In this document: positions 16,879 through 25,266 of the stretch, one piece after another | Numbering within the stretch: position 1 is the stretch's first letter | Layout of the letters: each line of letters opens with the position of its first letter | NCBI GenBank assembly: GCA_963761985.1 | Contig: CAVXIT010000003.1 | Coordinates: forward strand, 1-64,000 | Direction of reading: 5' to 3' | Length of the DNA stretch: 64,000 bases | Origin: JACCTH01 sp963761985 | GTDB taxonomy: Bacteria > Actinomycetota > Acidimicrobiia > Spongiisociales > ZC4RG35 | The notes under the pieces: generated by a model | What the model was told of the DNA's origin: nothing | Database searches by the model: none | The model's input: the letters and a program-made list of their open reading frames with translations, nothing else | Position numbers and translations under genes: made by a program

Positions 16879-17783
16879 CACAAGACTCGATCGGTGAACT
16901 CTCGGTTCTCGACCTTGACAGGGACCTGCATCAACTCGAGCACACCCCGGGCTACATGTTCGGAATATCGCCGAAACGACTCCTCTCCCTTTTCTTTCGT
17001 AGCGCGCATGGGGTTGCCGATGACGCCGGTTTCCGTGAATTCGTGATGGTCCATCGGGAAGTTGAAGTAGGTGTAGCCCTCGAACTCGACGTCCGGGGCG
17101 CCGTCGTACTTTCTGAAGGACTCGGGCAGGAAGTCGGGGATCGAGGTGGGCGTGTGCTTGGCCCTTTCCATGCGAACGAGCTTTTCGTTCCAGGCCAGGC
17201 ATTGGGAAGTCTCCCATTCGCTCGAATGCCATCCTGGGGTTTCCTCAGGAGGATTCTCGAAGACGCCCTTGACCACGCCTACGTAGCGCTCCATGTACGG
17301 ATTCACGAACCCGATCAGCGCCCCGGTTTCGTAGCGAAGCTTGCGCAGCACCGGGTCGACCACCTTGGTGTTCGACCCATGTCCATTGATGAAGATGATC
17401 CGGTTGAAGCCGTGGTGAATGAGACTTCGGGCCACGTCCTCCATCAGAGCCAGGAGCGTCGACGAGCGGACGGTGATCGTGCCTCGTCCCTCTCCTGGGC
17501 GATGCATGTGTTGGGGCGAATAGCCGGTCCAAATAGGGGGCGTGTGGAGGACCCCGATCAGGCGGGCCACTCGGGATGAGATCTCAATAGCAGTGATTGT
17601 GTCGCAGTACAGGGGGAGGTGAGGCCCGTGCTGTTCGGTGCTCGCCATCGGCACCAGCACAATGTCTTTCTCCTCCAGGTAGGCCCGGATGTCGACGTAT
17701 GACAATTCAGCCAGGTTCCACGAAACGAACTGCTCTCGGAACGCTCGCTCGGCTTCCGTGATCTGCAAAGTGTCTGTCGTCAT
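16878..17783 (-). CDS. Creatininase family amidohydrolase
   Basis: A 301-residue member of the creatininase/ArfB-like family, binuclear metal hydrolases that open cyclic amides or lactams. Ligand motifs are intact: MASTEQHGPHLPLYCDT (Glu50, His52, Asp61), the FINGHGSN loop, and a later GWHSSEWET segment supplying Glu and His. Known reactions include creatinine hydrolysis, formamide removal in flavin synthesis, and mycofactocin maturation. Here the context (ABC uptake, FAD oxidase, epimerases) argues for ring opening of a catabolic intermediate. It is coupled by 4 bases to UPF0261 copy 2 and by 1 base to the GntR gene. The exact substrate cannot be inferred. Confidence 0.9.
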   Translation of the reverse strand: MTTDTLQITEAERAFREQFVSWNLAELSYVDIRAYLEEKDIVLVPMASTEQHGPHLPLYCDTITAIEISSRVARLIGVLHTPPIWTGYSPQHMHRPGEGRGTITVRSSTLLALMEDVARSLIHHGFNRIIFINGHGSNTKVVDPVLRKLRYETGALIGFVNPYMERYVGVVKGVFENPPEETPGWHSSEWETSQCLAWNEKLVRMERAKHTPTSIPDFLPESFRKYDGAPDVEFEGYTYFNFPMDHHEFTETGVIGNPMRATKEKGEESFRRYSEHVARGVLELMQVPVKVENREFTDRVL

Positions 17784-19036
17784 GTCGCTCTCTCCAGTCG
17801 GGTCGTGATGCTGGCCTCCTCAAGGAGGTTGGCAAACAGGTCGGCAACGATCTCGCCGAAGCGGGGATCGTTGACATGATGGTCAAAGGTCAGGACCGGG
17901 ATGTCGGGCCGAAGCCCACTCCTCAGGCTCGTTGCAAACGCTTGGTCGGCGGCGGGATCCCAAAACACCCCCCCCGGCACGTTGGGGATCGACAGTCCGT
18001 GCGTCGGGATGGCGATGGTTAGTGGGCCTGTTGCCCGGTTGAGCCGTTCGGCGAAGAGGTCTCCGATCTGAGACATCTGGTCCTCCGGGGTGCGAACGAG
18101 GGTGTATTCGGGGTTGTGGTCGTAGGTCGGTCGATCGGCGAGTTGGGGCGGGATCTGGCCACTGGCGAACACGCTGAAATCGATGCAGCCCGGGACCACA
18201 ATTTGCGGCAGCCCGAGCTCTCCCACGCGGGAGAGGCGGTCAGGCCCGCCGTCATGGATCCCTCCCACCATTGGGTCGGTGACTTCGTTGGTAGTGAAGT
18301 CGATGACCCCCACGAACAGGCCGGCCTCGGCCAGTTCCTCCATCGCCGGCCCACCGACACCGTTGGAATGAAAAACGACGGCCTCATAACCATGCTCAGC
18401 CAAGCGGTCACGCAGGGCCATGACCGCGACCGTGGTATTGCCCAACATGGTCACGCCGACCAGGCGACTCTCGGAGCCCTTTCGTTCAAGCCGGCTCTTG
18501 TTGGCGGCCATTCCCGCTACCGCCGCCGCAACATTGTCAAACACGATGGTGGCGACGGGGTTGAGGCCCAGGATATCAACCACCGTGTGAACCACCATCA
18601 TGTCTGAAGTCCCAACTAGCGGCCCGAACTCATGCCGACCCGAGGCGATCGGACTTAGCACTACTTTGGGAACGCCGGTAGGCAACACCATGAGAGCGGC
18701 TGCCCCCATTACCGCGCCTTCGGCGCCGCCGAGACCGATGGCGGCGTCGACCATTCCTCGCTCGTCGAGGTCGGCCATCAGGGCACGCACCGCTTGACGC
18801 ATCAATGCGACGGCACGTCCCCGGGTTCCCGCCTGTCGCATTGCCTCGATGGTGACGCTGGCGTATGCCGCAACTTCGCCGTGATCGATATCCGGTTGTA
18901 TGCCGAGGGGTTCTCCCAGAATTCCCACGTCCACCACCGTCGTCGTACAACCCCGCTCGATGATGCGGTCGCGGAGGTACGCCACCTCGGGACCCTTGGT
19001 GTCGAGGGTGGCGACGATGACGACGTTGGGGGCCAT
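17780..19036 (-). CDS. UPF0261 / Tm-1-like ATP-binding protein, copy 2
   Basis: A 418-residue UPF0261 protein clearly homologous to copy 1 (12651-13874) but strongly diverged. Shared landmarks are VIVATLDTKGPEVAYLRDRI, GLGGAEGAVMGAAALMVLPT, GVPKVVLSPIASGRHEFG, VFHSNGVGGPAMEELAEAG and the AIPTHGLSIPNVPGG segment. In copy 1 the glycine-rich loop reads AGGSGGTAIATSAM and the second motif HCTGTGG; the changes to GAEGAVMGAAA and HSNGVGG sit in the putative nucleotide or substrate pocket, so the two probably differ in ligand. It is coupled to the creatininase gene rather than to a TIM-barrel partner. Function of the family is not established. Confidence 0.9.
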   Translation of the reverse strand: MAPNVVIVATLDTKGPEVAYLRDRIIERGCTTTVVDVGILGEPLGIQPDIDHGEVAAYASVTIEAMRQAGTRGRAVALMRQAVRALMADLDERGMVDAAIGLGGAEGAVMGAAALMVLPTGVPKVVLSPIASGRHEFGPLVGTSDMMVVHTVVDILGLNPVATIVFDNVAAAVAGMAANKSRLERKGSESRLVGVTMLGNTTVAVMALRDRLAEHGYEAVVFHSNGVGGPAMEELAEAGLFVGVIDFTTNEVTDPMVGGIHDGGPDRLSRVGELGLPQIVVPGCIDFSVFASGQIPPQLADRPTYDHNPEYTLVRTPEDQMSQIGDLFAERLNRATGPLTIAIPTHGLSIPNVPGGVFWDPAADQAFATSLRSGLRPDIPVLTFDHHVNDPRFGEIVADLFANLLEEASITTRLERAT

Positions 19037-19038
19037 CC

Positions 19039-19929
19039 TCAGTCTTGGATCAGCGGCAGCACATGGGCGCTGGCCTTCTCGACCATCCAGTCGTAGAACT
19101 CCTCACTGAGGGTCGAGCTCCCGTGATCTTGGATGAACTTGAGTTGCTCGGCGGAGATGCCTTGGGGGTTGTGGTCGATGGCGTTGGGGTAATGGTTGGC
19201 TGGAGTCCGATCGATTGGCGCCACGAACTCCATCGTCATCGCACCGTCGTATCCGACCTCCCTCAGAATCGAAACCACTTCAGCCCAGTCGTAGTCGCCC
19301 ATGCCGGGAGGCATACGATTGTTCTCGGCCACATGAAAGTCTGTGAGGCGATCTCCGACATCTCGGATCGCCTGGCGCCAGTCTGCTTCCTCGATGTTGA
19401 TGTGGAAGGCATCGAGGCACACGCCACAGTCGGGGCCAGTCGCTTCGGCAAGCGCCATAGCCTGCTCACCGCGGTTGATGAAGTAGGTCTCGAAACGGTT
19501 CAGGGGCTCGATGGCAGGACGGATGCCCTCGACGAGGGCGTGAGCCATGATCTCGGCCATCCCGTCCACCGCCCACTTCCACTCCTCGTCGGGCGAGGCG
19601 TCAGGGATTATCTTGCCGACGGTGCCCGGCACGATGGTGATCTCGTAGCCATCGAGCTCCTTGACCATCGTGATGCAATCCTTCACATACTTCACCGATG
19701 CGGCTCGTTGGGACTCGTTCTTGGCCACCAGATTCCGCTCGCCGAGCATGAGCGTGACTGCGCCCCAGCACTTGAGACCGGCGTCTTTGAGCAGCCCACT
19801 GACGTGCTTGGTGTCGTAGATATCGGGCTCTCCGCTGATCTCGATACTGGAGTATCCAAACTTCGCAAGCCGGGCGATAGTCACCTCGATGGGTTCGGCT
19901 CGCATCCAGTTGTGCATCGACAGGTGCAT
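19039..19929 (-). CDS. Sugar phosphate isomerase/epimerase (TIM barrel)
   Basis: A 296-residue AP-endonuclease-2-type TIM barrel. The family's metal-binding landmarks are visible: SSIEISGEP, TIVPGTVGK, AIEPLNRFETYFINRG (Glu), CGVCLDAFHINIEEAD (Asp/His), DFHVAENNRMPPGMGDYDW (His/Glu) and AMTMEFVAP (Glu). This set matches hydroxypyruvate isomerase and tagatose/allulose 3-epimerase relatives. The start is ATG 19929 with GAGGAGG upstream. It is the first gene of the leftward operon and lies just after the dyad at 19983, so it is the first target of the proposed GntR control. Confidence 0.9.
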   Translation of the reverse strand: MHLSMHNWMRAEPIEVTIARLAKFGYSSIEISGEPDIYDTKHVSGLLKDAGLKCWGAVTLMLGERNLVAKNESQRAASVKYVKDCITMVKELDGYEITIVPGTVGKIIPDASPDEEWKWAVDGMAEIMAHALVEGIRPAIEPLNRFETYFINRGEQAMALAEATGPDCGVCLDAFHINIEEADWRQAIRDVGDRLTDFHVAENNRMPPGMGDYDWAEVVSILREVGYDGAMTMEFVAPIDRTPANHYPNAIDHNPQGISAEQLKFIQDHGSSTLSEEFYDWMVEKASAHVLPLIQD

Positions 19930-19982
19930 CAGCGATCCTCCTCGGATTGGGAGCAGACTGTGTTCCGCTCGGCCGGGAAAAT

Positions 19983-20000
19983 TGTATACAGGTTTGTACA
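19983..20000. promoter_or_regulatory. Candidate FadR-type GntR operator pair in the divergent promoter
   Basis: A perfect palindrome TGTATACA (19983-19990) is followed after four bases by TGTACA (19995-20000). Both fit the tNGTnnACnA pattern known for FadR-subfamily GntR sites. They lie in the 113-base gap between the leftward epimerase operon and the rightward transporter operon, and the regulator at 16183 is of the right subfamily. Confidence 0.55.
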
Positions 20001-20042
20001 CACGCCTCCCTCGTGCGTGGTACTTTCCTCGCCGGTGACTAG

Positions 20043-21125
20043 ATGAGTCTGGCGAATGTTGCCGGATCCGACACATTGACCCCGGTGCGCAATCGGCCAG
20101 AGCTGAGGCGTCGCTTGTTGGTGGGCGTCATGCTCGTGCCGGCTTTACTGGTGCTCGCCTGGGTTCTCTTCCTAGCCAACGGAACCTCGGCCGGCCCTGC
20201 CGTTGAGGAGCCCGGCGAGTTCCTGGTAACCCTTCTCGATGGGATAACAGTGGCCGGGTTGTTCTTCGTGGTCGCCTCTGGGTTCACCCTCATCTTCGGG
20301 TTGATGCGCACTGTGAACATGGCCCACGGCTCACTCTTCGCGATCGCCGCTTACCTCGGGATCACGCTCCAACAGACGATGGTCGGCAAGACCCGCAACA
20401 TCGAAGCCGCCGATGTCAGTCTGGCTTCCTGGTTTGTGCCACTGCTGGTTGGTGCCGGGGTCGCTGCTCTGATCGGCATCGTCATGCAACAGGTGCTGCT
20501 GCGTTGGAACGAAGGTCAGGAACTCCGCCAGGCTCTAATCACCTTGGCCGTCGCCGTGATCCTGGGCGACCAGATGCTGGCCTGGTTCGGCGGGCTGGCC
20601 ACCAGGATGGTCTGGCCGGGAGCAGTGACCCATTTCTTCGACATCTACGGCGAGAGGTATGCCACCTCGCGCCTTTTCATGCTTGCGGTGGCGATCGTGG
20701 TAGGTGTGGCTTTGTGGCTCTGGCTCGACCGTACCCGTGTGGGCATGGTCATCCGTGCGGGCGTCGACGACCGGGAGATGGTTCGGGCTCTCGGCATCAA
20801 CATCGGGGTGGTGTTTGCCATAACCTTCTTTGTCGGGGCGTTCTTGGCCGGGATCGGAGGAGTGATGGGCGCTTCTTTCGCCGGAGTTGCTCCGGGCGCA
20901 GATGGACAGTGGCTTCTCAACTCCCTCGTGGTGGTGATCATCGGAGGTTTGGGCTCCTTGAAAGGGGCGGTGGCAGGTTCCCTCCTGTTCGGGTTGGTGG
21001 TGTCGTTCTCGCCCGCCTACCTGCCCGTAGAGCTCACCTTCTACAGCATCATCCTTACTTTCGTGCTGCTTGCCGTAGTGCTGGCCGTCCGGCCATACGG
21101 CCTGTTCGGGAGGCCGGGAGCATGA
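20043..21125 (+). CDS. livH: LivH-type ABC transporter permease
   Basis: A 360-residue inner-membrane permease of the branched-chain amino acid (HAAT) type. After a longer than usual N-terminal region (about 70 residues with one helix) it has the LivH signature LFFVVASGFTLIFGLMRTVN followed by MAHGSLFAIAAYLG. Later come GVDDREMVRALGINIG (the cytoplasmic coupling loop) and ISGG-like IIGGLGSLKGAVAGSLLFG. It is the first gene of a LivHMJGF-type operon driven from the divergent promoter at 20.0 kb. HAAT importers also carry amides, aromatic acids and urea, so the name reflects family only; context points to the unknown catabolic substrate. Confidence 0.9.
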   Translation: MSLANVAGSDTLTPVRNRPELRRRLLVGVMLVPALLVLAWVLFLANGTSAGPAVEEPGEFLVTLLDGITVAGLFFVVASGFTLIFGLMRTVNMAHGSLFAIAAYLGITLQQTMVGKTRNIEAADVSLASWFVPLLVGAGVAALIGIVMQQVLLRWNEGQELRQALITLAVAVILGDQMLAWFGGLATRMVWPGAVTHFFDIYGERYATSRLFMLAVAIVVGVALWLWLDRTRVGMVIRAGVDDREMVRALGINIGVVFAITFFVGAFLAGIGGVMGASFAGVAPGADGQWLLNSLVVVIIGGLGSLKGAVAGSLLFGLVVSFSPAYLPVELTFYSIILTFVLLAVVLAVRPYGLFGRPGA

Positions 21126-22138
21126 TCAAATCCCGGATCGCGCTGGTGGCTGTGATCGCTGGCGTGACGGCGTTGCCGATCATCGCCTCTGACTTCTTCA
21201 TCTCGTTCTTGATGACGAGGGTCTTGATCCTCGCAATCGCCGCTTCGTCGATCGTATTCCTGTTCCGCTATGGCGGGATGACCTCGCTGGCCCAGTTCCT
21301 GATATTCGGTGTAGCCGGGTTCATGGTCGGCAACGCAGTGGGTGATTCCGGGTCGAAGGGTCTCCAGCTGGGCTGGGGGCCGTGGGTGGCCGTGATCTTT
21401 GCCCTCGGAATCTGTCTGGTCGTCTCTTTGCTATTGGGAGCGCTGGCGAGCCGTACCAGCGGCATCTATTTCCTGATGTTGACTCTGACTTATGCGGTGA
21501 TCGGTTACTACTTCTTCGGGCAAGTGACGACTTTCTCCGGCTTCGGGGGCATCACCGGCATCAGACCTCCTCCCTTGTTCGAAAACCATCCCTGGCGTCT
21601 CTACTACGCAGCAGTCGGCTTGTCGATCCTGGTCTACGTTGGGTTCAAGGCGGTCGCCCGAACTCCGTTCGGGCTGGCACTGCAGGGGACGCGGGACGAC
21701 CCGGTGAGAATGGCCTCGCTCGGGTTCAACGTGCCATTGCATCGGACTCTCGCTTTCGTAATCGCCGGATTCGTCGCAGCCTGCGCTGGGATTCTCTACA
21801 TCTGGTGGAACGGTCAGATCGACCCGACGTCGATTTCGATTGGGCCCACGCTCGATCTTCTGATCATCGCTGTTATCGGTGGCATCTCCTACCTGGAAGG
21901 TGCCTGGCTGGGTGCACTGGTATATGTGGCGGCCAACATCTATTTGCGAAACGTCCCGCTGGTCGATCTGATTGGCATCACGGAAGCTCGATTCAACACG
22001 GTGATTGGCTTCCTGGTGCTCCTGATCATGGTTCTCTCGCCTGAGGGGATCATGGGCATCATCGACCGGCTTCGTCGTGGTGGCCGAGGAGCCGCACCCT
22101 CAGTGCCCGCCGTAGCGAATGTCGAGGCTGAAGTTTGA
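21122..22138 (+). CDS. livM: LivM-type ABC transporter permease
   Basis: A 338-residue permease starting at ATG 21122, which overlaps the livH stop (ATGA). It shows about nine helices, the LivM landmarks FRYGGMTSLAQFLIFGVAGF and TSGIYFLMLTLTYAVIGYYF, the coupling loop GTRDDPVRMASLGFNV, and the C-terminal IGGISYLEGAWLGALVYV with LSPEGIMGI. It would pair with LivH to form the translocation pore. Translational coupling implies equal stoichiometry of the two permeases. Confidence 0.9.
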   Translation: MIKSRIALVAVIAGVTALPIIASDFFISFLMTRVLILAIAASSIVFLFRYGGMTSLAQFLIFGVAGFMVGNAVGDSGSKGLQLGWGPWVAVIFALGICLVVSLLLGALASRTSGIYFLMLTLTYAVIGYYFFGQVTTFSGFGGITGIRPPPLFENHPWRLYYAAVGLSILVYVGFKAVARTPFGLALQGTRDDPVRMASLGFNVPLHRTLAFVIAGFVAACAGILYIWWNGQIDPTSISIGPTLDLLIIAVIGGISYLEGAWLGALVYVAANIYLRNVPLVDLIGITEARFNTVIGFLVLLIMVLSPEGIMGIIDRLRRGGRGAAPSVPAVANVEAEV

Positions 22139-22162
22139 ACTGGTGGACGAAAACCGAAAGAA

Positions 22163-22185
22163 GGCGAGGAGCCCAGCTGCTCGCC
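22163..22185 (+). other. Intergenic hairpin between the livM-type permease and the binding-protein gene
   Basis: Arms 22163-22172 and 22176-22185 form a 10-bp stem with one G/G mismatch and a CCA loop. Such hairpins between permease and binding-protein genes often stabilise part of the transcript so the binding protein is made in excess. A GAGGAGG ribosome site follows directly (22191-22197). Confidence 0.4.
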
Positions 22186-22201
22186 GTTACGAGGAGGAAA
22201 A

Positions 22202-23725
22202 ATGAGAGCTACTAATACGGGACGGATGAGGCCAGCTTCGTGGCTGGTCATTCTCACCGTCTTTGCGTTGACGCTTGCGGCGTGTGGCGGTGGTGCCACA
22301 ACCGAGACCACCGCGTCAGCGGGAACAACTCCAACGACGGTGGCCCCTGCCACCACAGCCGGTTCCGCCACGTCGGCGGCCGCTACGACGGCTGCGGCGG
22401 GCGGGGAAGCGATCAAACTCGGCATCCTCGCCGAGTGTGAAGGAGCCTTCGGTGGCTTCAACGAAGATGTGGTCGCCGGGGTGGTGCTGGCCCTCATCAA
22501 CCATGCTGGAGCCACGAGCAACTCGCCGACGACGGCCCTCGATGGGTTCAGCGGTGCTGTCGCCGGTGGCCGAGACATAGAACTGGTTGGCATCGGCTGC
22601 GGTGACGACACCGCAGACAAGATCATCCAGGAAGTTCGCGTGCTCGTCGAACAGAACGGTGCCGAGGTCGTGATCGGCCCGCTCTCAGGTGACGAATCGA
22701 TCGCCATCGCCAACTATGCCAAGGACCACCCCGAGGTGACCTTCTTGAGCGGTATTGGTGGCGCACAAGAGACCACGCTGGCCGTGCAAGCTCCCAACTT
22801 CTTCCGGTTCCACGGCGATGGCGCCCAATGGAATGCTGGATTGGGAGACCTCTTGCACAACGAGGCCGGTTGGGAGACGGCAGCAGTCATCGCCGACGAC
22901 TACAGCTTCGGCTGGACGTCATCGGCCGGGTTCATCGCCGACTTCTGCGGGGTTGGTGGTCAGATCACGAGCCGCGTCTATCCACCCCTAGGGACAACGG
23001 ACTACTCGTCGTTCATCCAGCAGCTTCCCGACCCCGACGAGGTAGACGGTTACTTCTGGGTCGTCGGCGGGACTGGCACCCAGGCCGCGCTCGAGGCGTT
23101 CGTCAATGCCAAAGGTGAGCTGACAGGTTCCCAGCATGCTGGGAACCTGTTCTTCAACCCTGGTCTGGCAGCAGCTCTAGGCCCCAATATCGCCGGTGCC
23201 TATGTGGGTGGGTTTGCCACTCCTCCCGGCGACGTCGTGACGCCTGAGATCACCGAGTACCTGGCCAGTGCCGATGCAGCCTGGGAGACCTTGGCCGGAG
23301 CCTTGACCGGCAACGAGCCAGGCCCCCCGTCCGTGGCTGCCTCCTTCGGGTTCTTCTACGGGTACTACAGCGGCACCACTGCGCTGGTCAATGCGCTCAA
23401 TGCCGTCGGTGGTGACCTGTCGAACAATCATGAGGCGCTCCGCGCGGAGTTGTCCGGCATGACACTCGACCTGCCCTATGGCTCGGTGAGCCTTGACGAG
23501 AACCGTCATGGGATTGTTGATGTCTACCTATCCCAGCTGGTCCTCGAGGGTGAGGAGGTTGTCCAACAGACCGTCGCCCTGATCCCCGGTGTCGACCAGA
23601 CATTCGGAGGGACCTTCAGCGCTGACACTCCGGGACCGTCGCGAGACTTTCCCGGATGCGAAACGGCGGATCTGCCGTGGGCCGGGAATGCAATTCCCGT
23701 CGTCGACGGCACTCCCCAGGGGTAG
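22202..23725 (+). CDS. ABC transporter substrate-binding lipoprotein (LivJ/Peripla_BP_6 type)
   Basis: A 507-residue extracytoplasmic binding protein. A signal peptide ends in the lipobox LAAC (Cys28), so it is a lipoprotein, and a 35-residue Thr/Ala/Ser linker follows. The mature domain has the type I periplasmic-binding layout: KLGILAECEGAFGGFNEDVV, VIGPLSGDESIAIANYAKDH, then hinge and C-terminal lobe segments AAVIADDYSFGW and VDGYFWVVGG. It delivers the substrate to the LivHM-like permeases. The mature part is longer than classical LivJ (about 350 residues) and cysteines in GCGDDT, DFCGVGG and GCETADLPW suggest disulfides. The substrate is unknown. Confidence 0.9.
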   Translation: MRATNTGRMRPASWLVILTVFALTLAACGGGATTETTASAGTTPTTVAPATTAGSATSAAATTAAAGGEAIKLGILAECEGAFGGFNEDVVAGVVLALINHAGATSNSPTTALDGFSGAVAGGRDIELVGIGCGDDTADKIIQEVRVLVEQNGAEVVIGPLSGDESIAIANYAKDHPEVTFLSGIGGAQETTLAVQAPNFFRFHGDGAQWNAGLGDLLHNEAGWETAAVIADDYSFGWTSSAGFIADFCGVGGQITSRVYPPLGTTDYSSFIQQLPDPDEVDGYFWVVGGTGTQAALEAFVNAKGELTGSQHAGNLFFNPGLAAALGPNIAGAYVGGFATPPGDVVTPEITEYLASADAAWETLAGALTGNEPGPPSVAASFGFFYGYYSGTTALVNALNAVGGDLSNNHEALRAELSGMTLDLPYGSVSLDENRHGIVDVYLSQLVLEGEEVVQQTVALIPGVDQTFGGTFSADTPGPSRDFPGCETADLPWAGNAIPVVDGTPQG

Positions 23726-23740
23726 GTAAAGGCGCCCTTC

Positions 23741-24529
23741 GTGGGAGCAAATCCCGACGAGTCGACTGAAGGGTCTCAGGGCATAGCCCTGAGACTTCGG
23801 TCGGTTACGAAGGCATTCGGGGGCCTTGTGGCCGTGGACGGCATCGATCTCGATGTCGTCCACGGCCAACGTCTTGGCCTTCTCGGCCCCAATGGCGCCG
23901 GGAAAACGACCCTGTTCAATCTGATTGCAGGAGACATGCGACCCACTTCGGGGACGATCCAAATCGAGGGCATGGACTGCACCATGCTGGCATCGCGGCA
24001 CCGGGCGTCCATGGGCGTCTCCCGCACCTATCAGCGGACCCGTCTGTTTGGTGGTTTGAGCATCGTTGACAATCTTTATCTGGCGCAGACCGGAAAGGTC
24101 GGGCGTCATCGGTCGTTGTGGCGGTCGGCGGTGGATGCGAGCCTCGAGGAGAAAGCTGTCGCAGCCGCGGCCCAGGTATGGCTCGGCAAAAGGACGGCCG
24201 ACAAGGTGGATGACCTGTCTCACGGTGAGCGGCGTCAGCTGGAGGTGGCCATGGCTCTCGTCACCGACCCGGCCATCCTCCTTCTCGACGAGCCCGCTTC
24301 GGGCTTGTCGCAGGGAGAACGGGAGAATCTCACCGGGCTCCTGCTCAGCTTGCCCCGCGAACTGACCCTCGTCCTCATCGAGCACGATATGGATGTGGCG
24401 CTCAAAGCAGCCGAGCGAATCGTCGTCATGGCCGATGGCAAACTGGTGGCGTCGGGCACCACCGAAGAGATCCGCCACGACCCGGCCGTTCATGAGATCT
24501 ATCTGGGCGAAGCGGAGCGCCGTCGATGA
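23741..24529 (+). CDS. livG: LivG-type ABC transporter ATPase
   Basis: A 262-residue ATPase. Visible motifs are the Walker A GPNGAGKTTLFNLIAGDMRP, the Q-loop region VSRTYQRTRLFGGLSIVDNL, a signature LSHGERRQLEVAMAL, Walker B AILLLDEPASGLSQGE and the switch His in VLIEHDMDV. The signature is LSHGE rather than LSGGQ, as is common in LivG. The start is GTG 23741, 12 bases after the binding-protein stop. It pairs with the LivF-type ATPase that overlaps its end by 4 bases. Confidence 0.92.
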   Translation: MGANPDESTEGSQGIALRLRSVTKAFGGLVAVDGIDLDVVHGQRLGLLGPNGAGKTTLFNLIAGDMRPTSGTIQIEGMDCTMLASRHRASMGVSRTYQRTRLFGGLSIVDNLYLAQTGKVGRHRSLWRSAVDASLEEKAVAAAAQVWLGKRTADKVDDLSHGERRQLEVAMALVTDPAILLLDEPASGLSQGERENLTGLLLSLPRELTLVLIEHDMDVALKAAERIVVMADGKLVASGTTEEIRHDPAVHEIYLGEAERRR

Positions 24530-25236
24530 CTGGCCAACTCCTCGAAGTCGATGGATTGGAGGCCGGGTACGGCTTGTCCCGTGTCCTCGATGGGCTCTCG
24601 TTCTCAATGGGCACCGAGTCGGTGGCAATCATCGGGCGTAACGGGATGGGGAAAACTACGCTGTGCAAGACCCTGATGGGCATGATCAGACCCAGCCGTG
24701 GGTCGGTGATCTTTGCCGGGATGGATCTGACCGGTTGGACTCCAGAGAAGATCTCACGGGCAGGAATCGCCTACGTCCCCCAGGGCCGACGCTTGTTTCC
24801 ATCGCTCACTGTCGACGAGCATCTCCGTATGTTGGCGAAAGGAACCAAGGGGAAGAGGTGGACAGCCGACGCCGTCTACGAGTTGTTTCCGCGACTCGCC
24901 CAGAGACGGCAGAACCGAGGTGGCGAGCTCTCCGGCGGAGAGCAACAAATGCTCGCTGTTGGCCGGGCGCTGATGTTGAACAGCAGACTGCTTCTCATGG
25001 ACGAGCCTTCGGAAGGCCTTGCTCCGAATATCGTCGAAACCCTCATCGTTGCTGTGCTCGCTTTGGTAAAGGAAGGGGTAGCCGTGCTCGCCGTCGAACA
25101 GAACATCCACGCCGCCACTGCCATGGCCGGTCGGCAGTTGGCGATGGTTTCGGGGCGAATCGAAGCTGAGTTCAGCGCCGAGGAGATTCGAAACAGCCCA
25201 GCCCTGCAACGTCAGTACCTGGGTGTTGATGCGTAG
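24526..25236 (+). CDS. livF: LivF-type ABC transporter ATPase
   Basis: A 236-residue ATPase starting at the ATG overlapping livG (ATGA). Walker A is GRNGMGKTTLCKTLMGMIRP, then YVPQGRRLFPSLTVDEHL (Q-loop and the LivF-type RRLFPSLTV), signature LSGGEQQMLAVGRALM, Walker B LLLMDEPSEGLAP and the switch region AVEQNIHAA. It completes a five-gene HAAT importer with no missing part. The length and all motifs are normal. Confidence 0.92.
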   Translation: MTGQLLEVDGLEAGYGLSRVLDGLSFSMGTESVAIIGRNGMGKTTLCKTLMGMIRPSRGSVIFAGMDLTGWTPEKISRAGIAYVPQGRRLFPSLTVDEHLRMLAKGTKGKRWTADAVYELFPRLAQRRQNRGGELSGGEQQMLAVGRALMLNSRLLLMDEPSEGLAPNIVETLIVAVLALVKEGVAVLAVEQNIHAATAMAGRQLAMVSGRIEAEFSAEEIRNSPALQRQYLGVDA

Positions 25237-25266
25237 TCGAAAGGTCGAGGGGAGGCAGCGGTTTTT

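Noticed and set aside
19045..20046. 333-codon open frame opposite the epimerase gene
   Set aside because: No start signal or family pattern; the minus strand carries clear TIM-barrel metal-site motifs.
20043..25236. A genuine leucine/isoleucine/valine importer
   Set aside because: Family names only; the operon sits inside a catabolic island with a GntR-type control site, so another substrate is more likely.
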